DNA of 38,753 nt from Acetatifactor muris (GTDB lineage: Bacteria > Bacillota > Clostridia > Lachnospirales > Lachnospiraceae), in NCBI RefSeq assembly GCF_024623325.1, contig NZ_JANJZD010000042.1, positions 1 through 38,753 on the forward strand. The letters run 5' to 3'. Made by a program: the position numbers and the translations under genes. Below the pieces are notes generated by a model that worked only from the letters and a program-made list of their open reading frames with translations, had not been told where the DNA came from and ran no database searches. This document shows positions 7,969 to 17,000 of the stretch, one piece after another (position 1 is the stretch's first letter; every line of letters starts with the position of its first letter).

Positions 7969-8247
7969 ATGGAATTTCCTTTTTATGATTCACCCGATAC
8001 TGCTACGATTATCTGTTGCCATATATTGGAGCGTCAGGCACCTATTCTATATGTATCACATGATGAAGATGACGGAATGTGGCAATTTCTATGCGGAGAA
8101 ACACACGAAACAGATGAAGCAAAGTTGGTATCTTTAAAATGGGTTTTTGATTTAGATAACTCTGTTAGTACCTTAAAGGATATGCCTTGCGGTTACTATG
8201 CAGAAAGAAAAACCCAAAATGACGATTGGATTATTAGAAAGCGATAA
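7969..8247 (+). CDS. Unknown 92-residue acidic protein
   Basis: Start ATG 7969 has AAAGGAG 10 bases upstream; the frame is open to 7918 but without a ribosome site. The text HILERQAPILYVSHDEDDGMWQFLCG followed by VSLKWVFDLDNSVSTLKDMPCG resembles small stand-alone proteins seen near toxins or as immunity-like cargo, with a beta-rich fold and a HDEDG turn. I cannot name the family. It stands alone between the relaxase and tnpW and has low-GC codon use like its neighbours. Confidence 0.6.
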   Translation: MEFPFYDSPDTATIICCHILERQAPILYVSHDEDDGMWQFLCGETHETDEAKLVSLKWVFDLDNSVSTLKDMPCGYYAERKTQNDDWIIRKR

Positions 8248-8366
8248 CTTCCAGTTTGTCGAAACAACCATTACCACAATCACAACTGAATAAGGAATAT
8301 AACACAGCGTCAGAGCGTATAGAAACCAGTCTATGCGCTCTATTTTTATGTAAAGGAGCAGAGAAT

Positions 8367-8531
8367 ATGGCAGAAACCAAAAACGAGCAACAGTCCCACA
8401 GTTTCAAGCGAAAGTTGGGGAACACCACTTACACCGTCAAGGTACATTTCAGTAAAGATACTGACAAAACCTTTAAGGACAGAGTGCAAAAGCTGATTAT
8501 CAATGAATGTCTTGAAAAAAGTCAAAAGTAA
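8367..8531 (+). CDS. tnpW: Transposon-encoded protein TnpW, element 1
   Basis: ATG 8367 follows AAAGGAG. The 54 residues carry the TnpW core, a FKRKLGNTTYTVKVHFSKD strand pair followed by TFKDRVQKLIINE. The intact second copy (24043) has RRIGGTLFKVRVYTGS and LDEKIPRLILNE in the same order. In the second element TnpW overlaps the start of the serine recombinase. Here the recombinase that should follow is missing, and the sequence changes to the conjugative-element fragment within about 20 bp of the stop. Its function is not established; it may assist excision. Confidence 0.75.
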   Translation: MAETKNEQQSHSFKRKLGNTTYTVKVHFSKDTDKTFKDRVQKLIINECLEKSQK

Positions 8532-8534
8532 TCC

Positions 8535-8556
8535 ACATCTACACTTGATAACGTTT
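8535..8556 (+). repeat. Imperfect terminal inverted repeat, left
   Basis: Starts ACATCTACA and matches the reverse complement of 19901-19922 at 17 of 22 positions, with the first nine identical. It sits between the tnpW stop and the first topB codons. Confidence 0.45.
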
Positions 8557-9241
8557 ATCAGAAGATACCCTGCTGTCGGCTATGGAGAACGCCGGTAAAG
8601 AAGATATGCCGGATACCGCCGAGCGCAAGGGATTGGGTACGCCTGCCACCCGCGCCGGGATTCTGGAAAAGCTGGCCTCCACCGGTTTTCTGGAACGGAA
8701 AAAGAGCAAAAAGACGGTCCAGCTGATGCCCTCCCGCGACGCGCGTTCCCTCATTACGGTTCTGCCGGAGCAGCTGCAATCCCCGCTGCTCACCGCCGAG
8801 TGGGAGTACCGGCTGGGCGAGATTGAGCGCGGCGAGCTTTCCCCGGAGGAATTTCTGGCCGGGATTTATACCATGCTGCGGGAACTGGCGGCAACCTATC
8901 AGGTGGTCAAGGGGACCGAGTACCTGTTCTCCCCGCCCCGCGAAGCGGTAGGCAGATGCCCCCGGTGCGGCGGTGAGGTTACAGAATCGCAAAAGGGATT
9001 TTTCTGCCAAAGCGAAACTTGCAGATTTGCCATCTGGAAAGACAGCAAGTGGTGGAGCGCCAAGAAGAAACAGCCCACCAAGGCCGTTGTCGCGGCCCTC
9101 TTAAAAGACGGGCGGGCAAGGCTCACCGGCTGCTACTCGGAAAAAACCGGCAAAACCTATGACGCGGATGTGCTTTTGGAGGATACCGGCGAGTATGTGA
9201 ACTTCAAGCTGGACTTTGGCCAGCGGAAAGGAGGCTCGTGA
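8552..9241 (+). pseudogene. topB: DNA topoisomerase III, C-terminal third only
   Basis: The frame opens after a stop at 8549-8551. Recognisable topB text begins at SEDTLLSAMENAG, then RKGLGTPATRAGILEKLASTGF, the conserved final part of the type IA core. The catalytic tyrosine and Toprim domain are absent, so it cannot relax DNA. A C-terminal zinc-binding module is intact (CPRCGGEV then CQSETC, around 8961-9020), with the usual WxxAKK and LDFGQRKGG ending. Full-length plasmid or ICE topoisomerases are around 690 residues; about 225 remain. The stop overlaps the next gene's start. Confidence 0.85.
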
Positions 9242-9522
9242 TGAAATTGTCGCTGTTGGAACAGGAAACCATCCTCCTCTACAACCAGGCGGAGCCTGCC
9301 GCCCAGGTCTATACCCATGACCCAAAGCTGATGAAAAAACTGAACCGCCTTGCCGGTAAACACCCGGAGCAGATCATCAAGAAGGACGACCACAACTTCA
9401 TTGTCCCCAAACGCTGCGTATCGGTCCGGGAGCCGTACAGCGAAAAGCGGCGCAAAGCCGCCAGTGAACGGGCCAGGGCCGCAGGCTATAAGCCGCCGTT
9501 GAAATCCTCCCCCGGCCAATAA
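9241..9522 (+). CDS. Small conjugative-element protein, paralog of the gene at 2799
   Basis: I chose ATG 9241, with AAAGGAGG just upstream; GTG 9238 is one codon earlier. The 93 residues align with the product of 2799-3113: LLEQETILLYNQAEPAAQVYT, LMKKLNRLAGKHPEQ, then CVSVREPYSEKRRKAASERAR. It sits in the usual place between topB and the primase gene and is probably co-translated with them. Function unknown; a basic C-terminus suggests nucleic-acid contact. Confidence 0.7.
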   Translation: MKLSLLEQETILLYNQAEPAAQVYTHDPKLMKKLNRLAGKHPEQIIKKDDHNFIVPKRCVSVREPYSEKRRKAASERARAAGYKPPLKSSPGQ

Positions 9523-9524
9523 GC

Positions 9525-12500
9525 ATGGGCGGGAATGTCTTTGAAACGGTAAAGCAGTCCATCACCACCAGAGAAGCGGCGGAACACTATGGAATCGATG
9601 TAAAGCGGAACGGCATGGCCTGCTGTCCCTTTCACGATGACAGGACGCCCAGCCTGAAATTGGACCGCCGCTTTCACTGTTTCGGCTGCGGGGCGGACGG
9701 TGATGTGATCGACTTTGCCGCCAGACTTTATAACTTCTCCCCCAAAGAGGCGGCGGAAAAACTGGCCCAGGATTTTGGACTGCTCTATGACAGCCAGGCG
9801 CCCCCGAAGAAAACCTATGTCCGTCAAAAATCAGAAGCGCAGAAGTTCCGGGAATCCAAGCAGCGGTGTTTCCGCGCGCTGGCAGACTACGCCCATCTGC
9901 TGCGGGGCTGGGAAACCGGCCTTGCGCCCCTGACCCCGGAGGATGAGCCGCACCCCCTTTTTGTGGAGGCGCTGCACCAAAAGGACTATGTGGAGTATCT
10001 TCTGGACTTTCTGATGGAGGATGGCATCGAGGAACAAAAAACATGGATTGCAGAACACCTAACAAAAATCATGGATTTGGAAAGGAGAAACAAGGAAATG
10101 GCAGAGAAACCCACCAACCGGGAGCGATTGCGGGAAATCACCGAGGGCATTGAGCAGAACATCAAGGAACTGTTTGAGAGCGAAAAGTATATGCGCTATC
10201 TGTCGGTGATGTCCCGGTTCCACCGCTACTCGGTCAATAATACCATGCTGATCTATATGCAGAAGCCGGACGCGACCCTTGTGGCTGGCTATAACAAGTG
10301 GAAGAATCAGTTTGAGCGCCATGTGAAAAAGGGCGAGCGCGGCATCACCATCATCGCGCCCACCCCCTATAAGAAGAAAATCGAGGAGCAGAAGCTGGAC
10401 CCGGACACCCACGCGCCAATGCTGGACGCAAACGGCAGGGTGGTCATGGAGGAAAAAGAGGTGGAAATCCCGCTGTTCCGTCCGGTCAAGGTCTTTGATG
10501 TGAGCCAGACAGACGGAAAGCCCCTGCCCTCCCTGGCGGCGGACCTGTTCGGGAACGTCCGGCACTTTGAGGCGTTTATGGAGGCGCTGAAACGTTCCGC
10601 CCCGGTTCCCCTTGCGTTTGAGGAAATGGACGCGGATACGGACGGATATTTTTCTTCCAGCCAGCAGCGCATCGCCATCCGCCAGGGCATGAGCGAGGTG
10701 CAGACCGTTTCCGCCGCTGTCCATGAGATCGCCCACAGCAAGCTGCACAACTTCGATGTGCCGGACAACCCGGATGCGCCCTTGTATCAGGAAGTGGAGC
10801 TGTTTGGACAGCCAGCCCTGTTCTCCAATGAGCGGATTGCCGCAGACGATCTGCCGGACGGACTGTTTTGTTATGACCTGCGCGGTTCCGACGATGACCC
10901 CGGCGCTCCGGTTGCGGTAGAGGAACGGGTTATCGTCAACCATGCCGGTTCCGTCATAACCGCAAAGCCGCTGGAACTGCCGGAGGAAGGGCATCTCCCG
11001 CTGACCGATGAATCCGGCCTGGACTTTAACGGCGGCGAAAAGACCGTCCAGCGGTTTTTGCAGGACCATAAAAAGGACCGGCGCACCGAGGAAGTGGAGG
11101 CCGAGAGCATCTCTTACGCGGTCTGCCAGTATTTTGGGATTCAGACCGGCGCAAACAGCTTTGGGTACATTGCGAACTGGAGCCAGGGCAAGGAGCTGAA
11201 GGAACTGCGGGCCAGCCTGGAAACCATCAACAAGACCGCCGGTACTCTGATTGCCGATATTGACCGCCATTTTCAGGAGGTCTGCAAGGAGCGCGGCATT
11301 GATCTGGAATCCGGGCCGGAGCAGGACGCCGGAAAAGAAACCATGCAGCCGGAAAACCCGCAGGCCGATACGGAGAATCAAGAGGTTTCCCCTGAACCGG
11401 AACCCTCCTGGAAAATCCCCGCCGAACTGCCGGAGCAGGACCCCTCCATGTTCCGCTATTACATTACCCAGGAATCTCTGAATGTGGGAACCTATCCTTT
11501 GATGGACGGGAAAACCATCACTGAACTGGCCGCGCCGGTAAAGGTGGAACAGGATTCCATCACTGCCTTTGGCTGTATCGACTACCCCCAGCCGCTGACC
11601 GCCGAACAGGAACGGGAATACGCCCTTTTGCCCGCCAGCCAAAACCTGCGGGCGCTGGATTCCATCGGCCATGCCGCAGAAGCCGCCCAGCTGCCCGACG
11701 CGCCGGAGCAGGCGCTGGATGAATACCCGATGCCGGACCCGGCGCTGTGTGAGGACGATCTGAAAAACTGCGGCTATCAGGACGGGGACTTGCTGCCCCT
11801 CTCCAAAGAGCGGGCGCTGGAACTGTTTGAGCAGGATTTGACGGTGTACGCGGTGGTGGACGGGGGCGGCGCGGAAATGCTCTTTGACCGGGAGGAATTT
11901 GAATCCCAGCTGCCCGGTACGGTGTTCGCCCTTTCCCGCGAGGAATGGGAGGAAAGCCCAGCCTTTGACGCACTGGTGCAGGAACGGCTGAACCGCCAGC
12001 AGGAACGGGAGCAGGCGTTTCTTTCCCATGAGGGGGACTGCTTCGCCATTTATCAGGTCAGCCGGGAGGACCCGCAGAATGTGCGGTTTATGAATCTGGA
12101 TTGGCTAAAATCCCATGACATCCCCGTGGACCGGGGCAATTATGACCTGATCTACACCGCCCCGCTGGGCGGCTCCGGCACTAAAATGGAGCAGCTGGAA
12201 AAACTATATGAGCAGTTCAATCTGCAAAAGCCTGTGGATTTTCACAGCCCCTCCATGAGTGTCAGCGACATTGTTGCTGTTAAACGGGATGGCATGGTAT
12301 CCTGCCATTACTGCGACAGCGTTGGTTTTACTGAGATTCCCGGATTCCTGCCGGACAACCCGCTGAAAAATGCGGAAATGTCTATGGAGGACGATTACGG
12401 CATGATTGACGGGATCATCAACAACGGCCCCAAAGAGCCGACCGTAGCCCAGCTGGAACAGCAGGCCAGAAGCGGCCAGCCGATCTCCCTGATGGATTTG

Positions 12501-12623
12501 GCGGATGCGGTCCACCGGGAGGAACGGGACAAGCGGAAATCGGTGGTGGAACAGCTCCACCAGCAGCCGAAGCAGGAAAGCAAAAAGACAGCGCCGAAAA
12601 AGAGCGCGGAAAGGGAGCTTTGA
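9525..12623 (+). CDS. CHC2 zinc-finger primase / ArdC-like / YodL-region fusion protein (1032 aa)
   Basis: Residues 1-100 form a DnaG-type CHC2 zinc finger (C34-P-F-H37 and C52-F-G-C55). From about residue 192 an ArdC-like single-stranded-DNA-binding domain follows (YLSVMSRFHRYSVNNTMLIY), then a zinc-metalloprotease motif H400-E-I-A-H404. Beyond residue 640 are acidic repeats of the YodL/DUF4316 kind found in these ICE proteins. In related elements the primase finger and the ArdC part are, as I remember them, usually separate genes; here they are one frame. An AAAGGAG (10081-10087) sits 10 bases before an in-frame ATG at 10098, so a shorter ArdC product could also be made. Likely role: protection and priming of transferred single-stranded DNA. 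Confidence 0.75.
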   Translation: MGGNVFETVKQSITTREAAEHYGIDVKRNGMACCPFHDDRTPSLKLDRRFHCFGCGADGDVIDFAARLYNFSPKEAAEKLAQDFGLLYDSQAPPKKTYVRQKSEAQKFRESKQRCFRALADYAHLLRGWETGLAPLTPEDEPHPLFVEALHQKDYVEYLLDFLMEDGIEEQKTWIAEHLTKIMDLERRNKEMAEKPTNRERLREITEGIEQNIKELFESEKYMRYLSVMSRFHRYSVNNTMLIYMQKPDATLVAGYNKWKNQFERHVKKGERGITIIAPTPYKKKIEEQKLDPDTHAPMLDANGRVVMEEKEVEIPLFRPVKVFDVSQTDGKPLPSLAADLFGNVRHFEAFMEALKRSAPVPLAFEEMDADTDGYFSSSQQRIAIRQGMSEVQTVSAAVHEIAHSKLHNFDVPDNPDAPLYQEVELFGQPALFSNERIAADDLPDGLFCYDLRGSDDDPGAPVAVEERVIVNHAGSVITAKPLELPEEGHLPLTDESGLDFNGGEKTVQRFLQDHKKDRRTEEVEAESISYAVCQYFGIQTGANSFGYIANWSQGKELKELRASLETINKTAGTLIADIDRHFQEVCKERGIDLESGPEQDAGKETMQPENPQADTENQEVSPEPEPSWKIPAELPEQDPSMFRYYITQESLNVGTYPLMDGKTITELAAPVKVEQDSITAFGCIDYPQPLTAEQEREYALLPASQNLRALDSIGHAAEAAQLPDAPEQALDEYPMPDPALCEDDLKNCGYQDGDLLPLSKERALELFEQDLTVYAVVDGGGAEMLFDREEFESQLPGTVFALSREEWEESPAFDALVQERLNRQQEREQAFLSHEGDCFAIYQVSREDPQNVRFMNLDWLKSHDIPVDRGNYDLIYTAPLGGSGTKMEQLEKLYEQFNLQKPVDFHSPSMSVSDIVAVKRDGMVSCHYCDSVGFTEIPGFLPDNPLKNAEMSMEDDYGMIDGIINNGPKEPTVAQLEQQARSGQPISLMDLADAVHREERDKRKSVVEQLHQQPKQESKKTAPKKSAEREL

Positions 12624-12624
12624 T

Positions 12625-12840
12625 ATGGGACACTTTACCTTTGAAGAAATGAATCTGATGTGTATTTACAACACCGGAACCCGCGCCGGACTGATGGAGA
12701 GCCTGACCGAGATGCGCGGCTATCTCTCGCCGGAGGAAACGGAGCTGATGGAACTGACCGACAGCGCCCTTCATAAGCTGCGCGCCATGACGGACGCGGA
12801 GTTTGACAGTCTGGAACTGTACCCGGACTTTGACGAATAG
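12625..12840 (+). CDS. Transposon-transfer assisting protein (TTRAP family)
   Basis: 71 residues. ATG 12625 lies 2 bp after the preceding stop, with AAGGGAG upstream. The signature FTFEEMNLMCIYNTGTRAGL, followed by LMELTDSALHKLRAMTDAEF, matches the small TTRAP proteins that stand between the ArdC-type gene and the giant helicase in Tn1549-like elements. It is acidic and helical. It is named for a role in transfer; the biochemical activity is not known to me. Confidence 0.8.
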   Translation: MGHFTFEEMNLMCIYNTGTRAGLMESLTEMRGYLSPEETELMELTDSALHKLRAMTDAEFDSLELYPDFDE

Positions 12841-12916
12841 GAACCAACAGACCGGAGGGGCTGGCGCTGTGCCGCCCCTTCCTTTTATCCAAAACCCGAA
12901 AGGAGGGCCGAAAACA

Positions 12917-13894
12917 ATGGCAACCAAAGCGCAGATGTACGCACAGATGGCCGACCATGCGGCGGTGCAGCTCACTTCCAGCTGGAATGAGTGGATGCGG
13001 TTTCTCGACACAGCCTCCAGGCTTTACAAATACCCCTTCCACGACCAGCTGATGATCTACGCCCAGCGCCCGGACGCTACCGCCTGTGCGGAGTATGACC
13101 TGTGGAATGACAAGATGGGCCGCTATGTCCGGCGCGGTTCCAAGGGCATTGCCCTGGTGGACGATTCCGGGGACCGGACCCGGCTGCGGTATGTCTTTGA
13201 CATCTCCGACACCGGAACCCGCCCGCACTCCCGCACTCCCTGGCTCTGGAAGATGGAGGAACGGCATATAGATTCCATCTCCGCCATGCTGGAAAACCGG
13301 TATGGGGTGGGCGGCGATGATTTAGGCGGGCAGCTGACCGAGATCGCCCGCAGGCTGGCCGGGGAATACTGGGCGGACAACGGGCGGGACTTCCTTTATA
13401 TCGTTGACGATTCCTTTTTGGAGGAGTACGATGAACTTAACATCGAAGTACAATTCAAAGCCGCCGCCACCGTCAGCATCGCCTATTCCCTGATGTCCCG
13501 CTGCGGGCTGGCCCCGGAGCAGTATTTCACCCACGAGGATTTCATGCCGGTTTTCGATTTCAACACACCGGCCACCGTTGGGGCGCTGGGAACGGCGGTC
13601 AGCCAGATCAACCAGCAGGTGCTGCGGCAGATCGGCGTCACTATCTTAAATGCGGAGCGGCAGGCCGCTCAGGAAAGGAGAACAGAACATGAAGAACAAT
13701 CTGACTTACAGCCGGAACGGGGATTATCTGATTCCCAACCTGCAACTGACAGAACAGCCCGAAACGCCCCTGGGCAAGTACGGCAGGATGCGGAAAACCT
13801 ACTTGAAGGATCACCGGCCCATCCTTTACAACCGTCTGCTGATGAGCGAGAAGCTGTACCCGCACCTGTTGGAGATCGACCGGACCGCGAATAG
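12917..13894 (+). pseudogene. Giant methylase/helicase, N-terminal part, ended by an in-frame TAG
   Basis: ATG 12917 follows AGGAGGG. Residues 1-250 hold an ArdC-like/LPD-type N-terminal region (SSWNEWMRFLDTASRLYKYP, YDLWNDKMGRYVRRGSKGIAL). After that comes a disordered, Pro/Arg/Asp/Gln-rich linker that overlaps tnpV. TAG at 13892-13894 interrupts the frame. Reading on in the same frame there is no other stop up to 19918, and the downstream text continues the protein, so one point change has split a single gene of about 2300 remaining codons. A sequencing error at this site is possible. Confidence 0.75.
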
Positions 13895-14045
13895 CCGATT
13901 GGAGCAGCTGATGCCAAAACTGGCGCAGGCGGCGGGCGTGACCGAGGAACTGAAAGCCCGCGACATGATGCAGTGGGTGGGCCTGATGAACAGCTGCAAG
14001 GCCCAGGCGGAGGAGATTCTGCTGGCGGAACTTATCAACAGTTGA
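13689..14045 (+). CDS. tnpV: Transposon-encoded protein TnpV, nested inside the giant gene
   Basis: 118 residues; ATG 13689 has GAAAGGAG upstream. It aligns throughout with the TnpV at 20100: RNGDYLIPNLQL, GKYGRMRKTYLKDH, LMSEKLYPHLLEID, AAGVTEELKARDMMQWVGLM and AQAEEILLAELI. It lies completely within the frame of the giant methylase/helicase but is read one base off. Its Ser codon AGC (13893-13895) supplies the TAG that stops the giant frame. Function of TnpV is unknown; it recurs in Clostridial conjugative transposons. Confidence 0.8.
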   Translation: MKNNLTYSRNGDYLIPNLQLTEQPETPLGKYGRMRKTYLKDHRPILYNRLLMSEKLYPHLLEIDRTANSRLEQLMPKLAQAAGVTEELKARDMMQWVGLMNSCKAQAEEILLAELINS

Positions 14046-17000
14046 CCTTAAACCTGTTTCTGTCCGAAGCGGAACAGATTCAGAATATTGATGAAGCAGA
14101 GAATGTGAAAGCGTCCTCTGCTTTTTCTTTTGCCCAAAAGGACATTGACCATGTGCTGCGGCTGGGCGGCAATACCGACCGTCTGCGGGAGCGCGTGACA
14201 GCTGAATTTGAAAAGCAGAAGCCGATCCCGGAAATAGCCGCCGCCCTGCAATCCCTCTATCATGGCGGCAACGGTTTTACCACCGATGCAGGCCGTATCA
14301 CAGTCTGGTATGGTGAGGACGGAATCCATCTCTCTCATGGAAAATCCGCCCGATATGATAAATCCGCACAGGTTATTTCCTGGGAGGGCGCGGCGGAGCG
14401 TATTGGCGAGCTGTTGGAATCCGGTCAATTTGCGTCCAATGTGGAGCTTGCCGAGGCGGAGGGTTATGAACGCTCCCTCCTTGCCAACAAGCTCTGGAAC
14501 CTGTATCACGATTTGAGCGATGAAGCCAGAGAAGCCGGATATTTACCCAGTCTGTCAGAAATCAAGGGCAACGGGTTTCCAGAAGAATCCGCATGGCTCA
14601 CTGAGCAGCTGCGTGACCCGGCTTTCCGCCAGCCCCTCACAGAAGAATACGCCGCCTTTTGGACTGCCTATACGCAAGACCGTAACTTGCTGCGTTTCCA
14701 TTACCACAAGCCAAAGGAGATTTGGGAAAACCTGAAAGACCTGTCACTGCCCCGCAAAGCCTTTTCATCTGAAATGGCAGAGGTTCCTGCGGTTAAGCAG
14801 TTTATTACGGAGGATGAGATCGGCGCGGCCCTTTCTGGCGGCAGCGGTTTTGCCGGGGGCAAAGGGCGCATTTATGCCTTTTTCCAGCAGCCCCATACCG
14901 ACAAGGAAAAAACCGCGTTTCTCCGGCAGGAATACGGAACCGGCGGACGCTCCCACGCACTGTCCGGTGCAACGCACAGTGGCGAAGATCACGATGGAAA
15001 GGGCCTGCGCTACCAGAAAAACGGCTGTGACGATGTACGCCTGACCTGGGATAAGGTCGTGAAGCTGGTTGCCGGCCTGATCCAAAAGGATCGTTATCTG
15101 ACCGAAGCAGAACGGGAACAGTATGAGAAAATCCAGGCAGAAAAGGAACTGGCAGAGGCGGGCATTGTAGAATCACAGAGCCAGCCTGCTCCTGTCCATG
15201 AAACCGAAACAGAACCGCCCCAGCCCGCACTGGAAGATGTGCTGGAACAGTACAAGCCGGTTGTGACCGCCGCCATCATGGAGGATACGGCATACCGCAA
15301 CGCCTGCGGCCATACTGACCATGAAAACGCTGTGATTGAGGGCAACGCCGCTGTGCGCCGCGCGGTTTTGGACTCCGGCGATATACAGCTTATCAAACAG
15401 TATTCGGATGTGCCGGAGTTCCGCCACCGCCTGCATCAAGAGGTGATTGCCGAAACCTATCCAAAGCTCCATGAGCTTCTGCGCCCTCTCTCCCAGGACG
15501 ATATTGACGAAGCCCTCTGTGCATGGAACGGCGATATGGACAGCAAACGGGCCGTAGTCCGCTATATGAAGGAGCATGGGCGGGAAAAAGATACTGCCGC
15601 ATGGCTGTCCAGGGAGTACGGCGGTCCTGAACATACAAACCTGTTCATTGTCCGCGCCGGAAGCCCCGAAGAAATGGAACTGCCCTGGCCTAAGGTACAG
15701 CGCCGGATCGCCCAGCTTATCAAAGAGGACCGCTTTTTTACAGAGGCAGAACGGGATAATCTGGACGATATAGACCCTATCGCAATCCGGGAAAATCTGG
15801 CCCAGCGCGGCATTGTAAACGGGCAGGTAACAGAACCGGAGAAGCTGGACAATGACCCCTTTATCCAGCAGGTCATGGTTGATGTGGAACAGATTGCCGC
15901 CGATGAAGCAGAACCGCGCTTTTCCGTTGTTATGACCAGCGATGCGTTTCCCGACCCGGAAGATGCGTTTGCTGTCTGGGATAATCAGACCAATGATTAC
16001 TATACCACCTCCGATGGAACGGTACGGACATTTTCAAGAGAAGAAGCTGCGGAGCAATTCCTGGCCGGGCTGGAACCACAAGAGATAAAGGCGGACCGGC
16101 AAGAGGAACCGGCACAGGAAACAGCCGCACCCGCTGCGGACGAACCGGGAACACTTCCCCGCGACCCGCTGGCATCGGCCTATGGCGTAGGGGATTTTGT
16201 TTTTCTGGAAGATACCGAGTACCGCATCACCGATTTGCAGCAGGGCTATGTCCAGCTGAATGACCCCGCGCTGGCCTACCCCATTTACCGGACGGAAAGC
16301 AAAGAACAGTTTGAACGCGCCATCCGGCAGGACCCGCGCAACAGCGCCATCACCGACTATCTCCCCGCCGATCTGGACCAGTTTTCCCCGGATTTACGGG
16401 AGGCTCTGACCGGGGATGGCGGTTTACTGGATGGGTTGGCAAAGGAGGATATAGCGGTACTGCTCCGAAGCGGCGCAGGCAATCCGGCTGTTGCCCAGCA
16501 TCTTTCCCAGCGGTTTTCGGGTACAGTGGAAACCATGCAGCTGGAAACCGGGGATACGGCAGATTACAGAACAACCGACAAAGGCATGGAAGTAGAGATT
16601 TTGCGGGAGGATGAAACGGTTCTGGCGGCGCTGTATGAAAGCTGGGAACCGGTTGCCGCCGCACTCCGCGCCCTCTACCAGCAGGAACTGGACGGATTCT
16701 CCCACGAACCGGCACAGCTAAAGGAACAGCCAGCAGAGAAACAGCCGGATTTGGGGAATCCTCCCGCACCGGAACCAGCGCCGCGAATGACTACCACCCC
16801 TGTCACCCGTTATCCGGGCGAACAGAACCACCTGCCCTATGATGTGGAGATTCATACCCTGCACATAGAGAAACCGGAACCCACCCCACCCCAGCCGACA
16901 GCCGGGAACTTCCGTATCACCGACATTCACCTGGGCGAAGGAGGGCCGAAAGCAAAATTCCGGGCCAATATGGACGCTATCAATCTTCTGAAAGAATTGG

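Noticed and set aside
10059..12029. 656-codon open frame on the minus strand
   Set aside because: Antisense of a clearly coding GC-rich gene; the translation has no recognisable domain and the pattern follows from codon bias.
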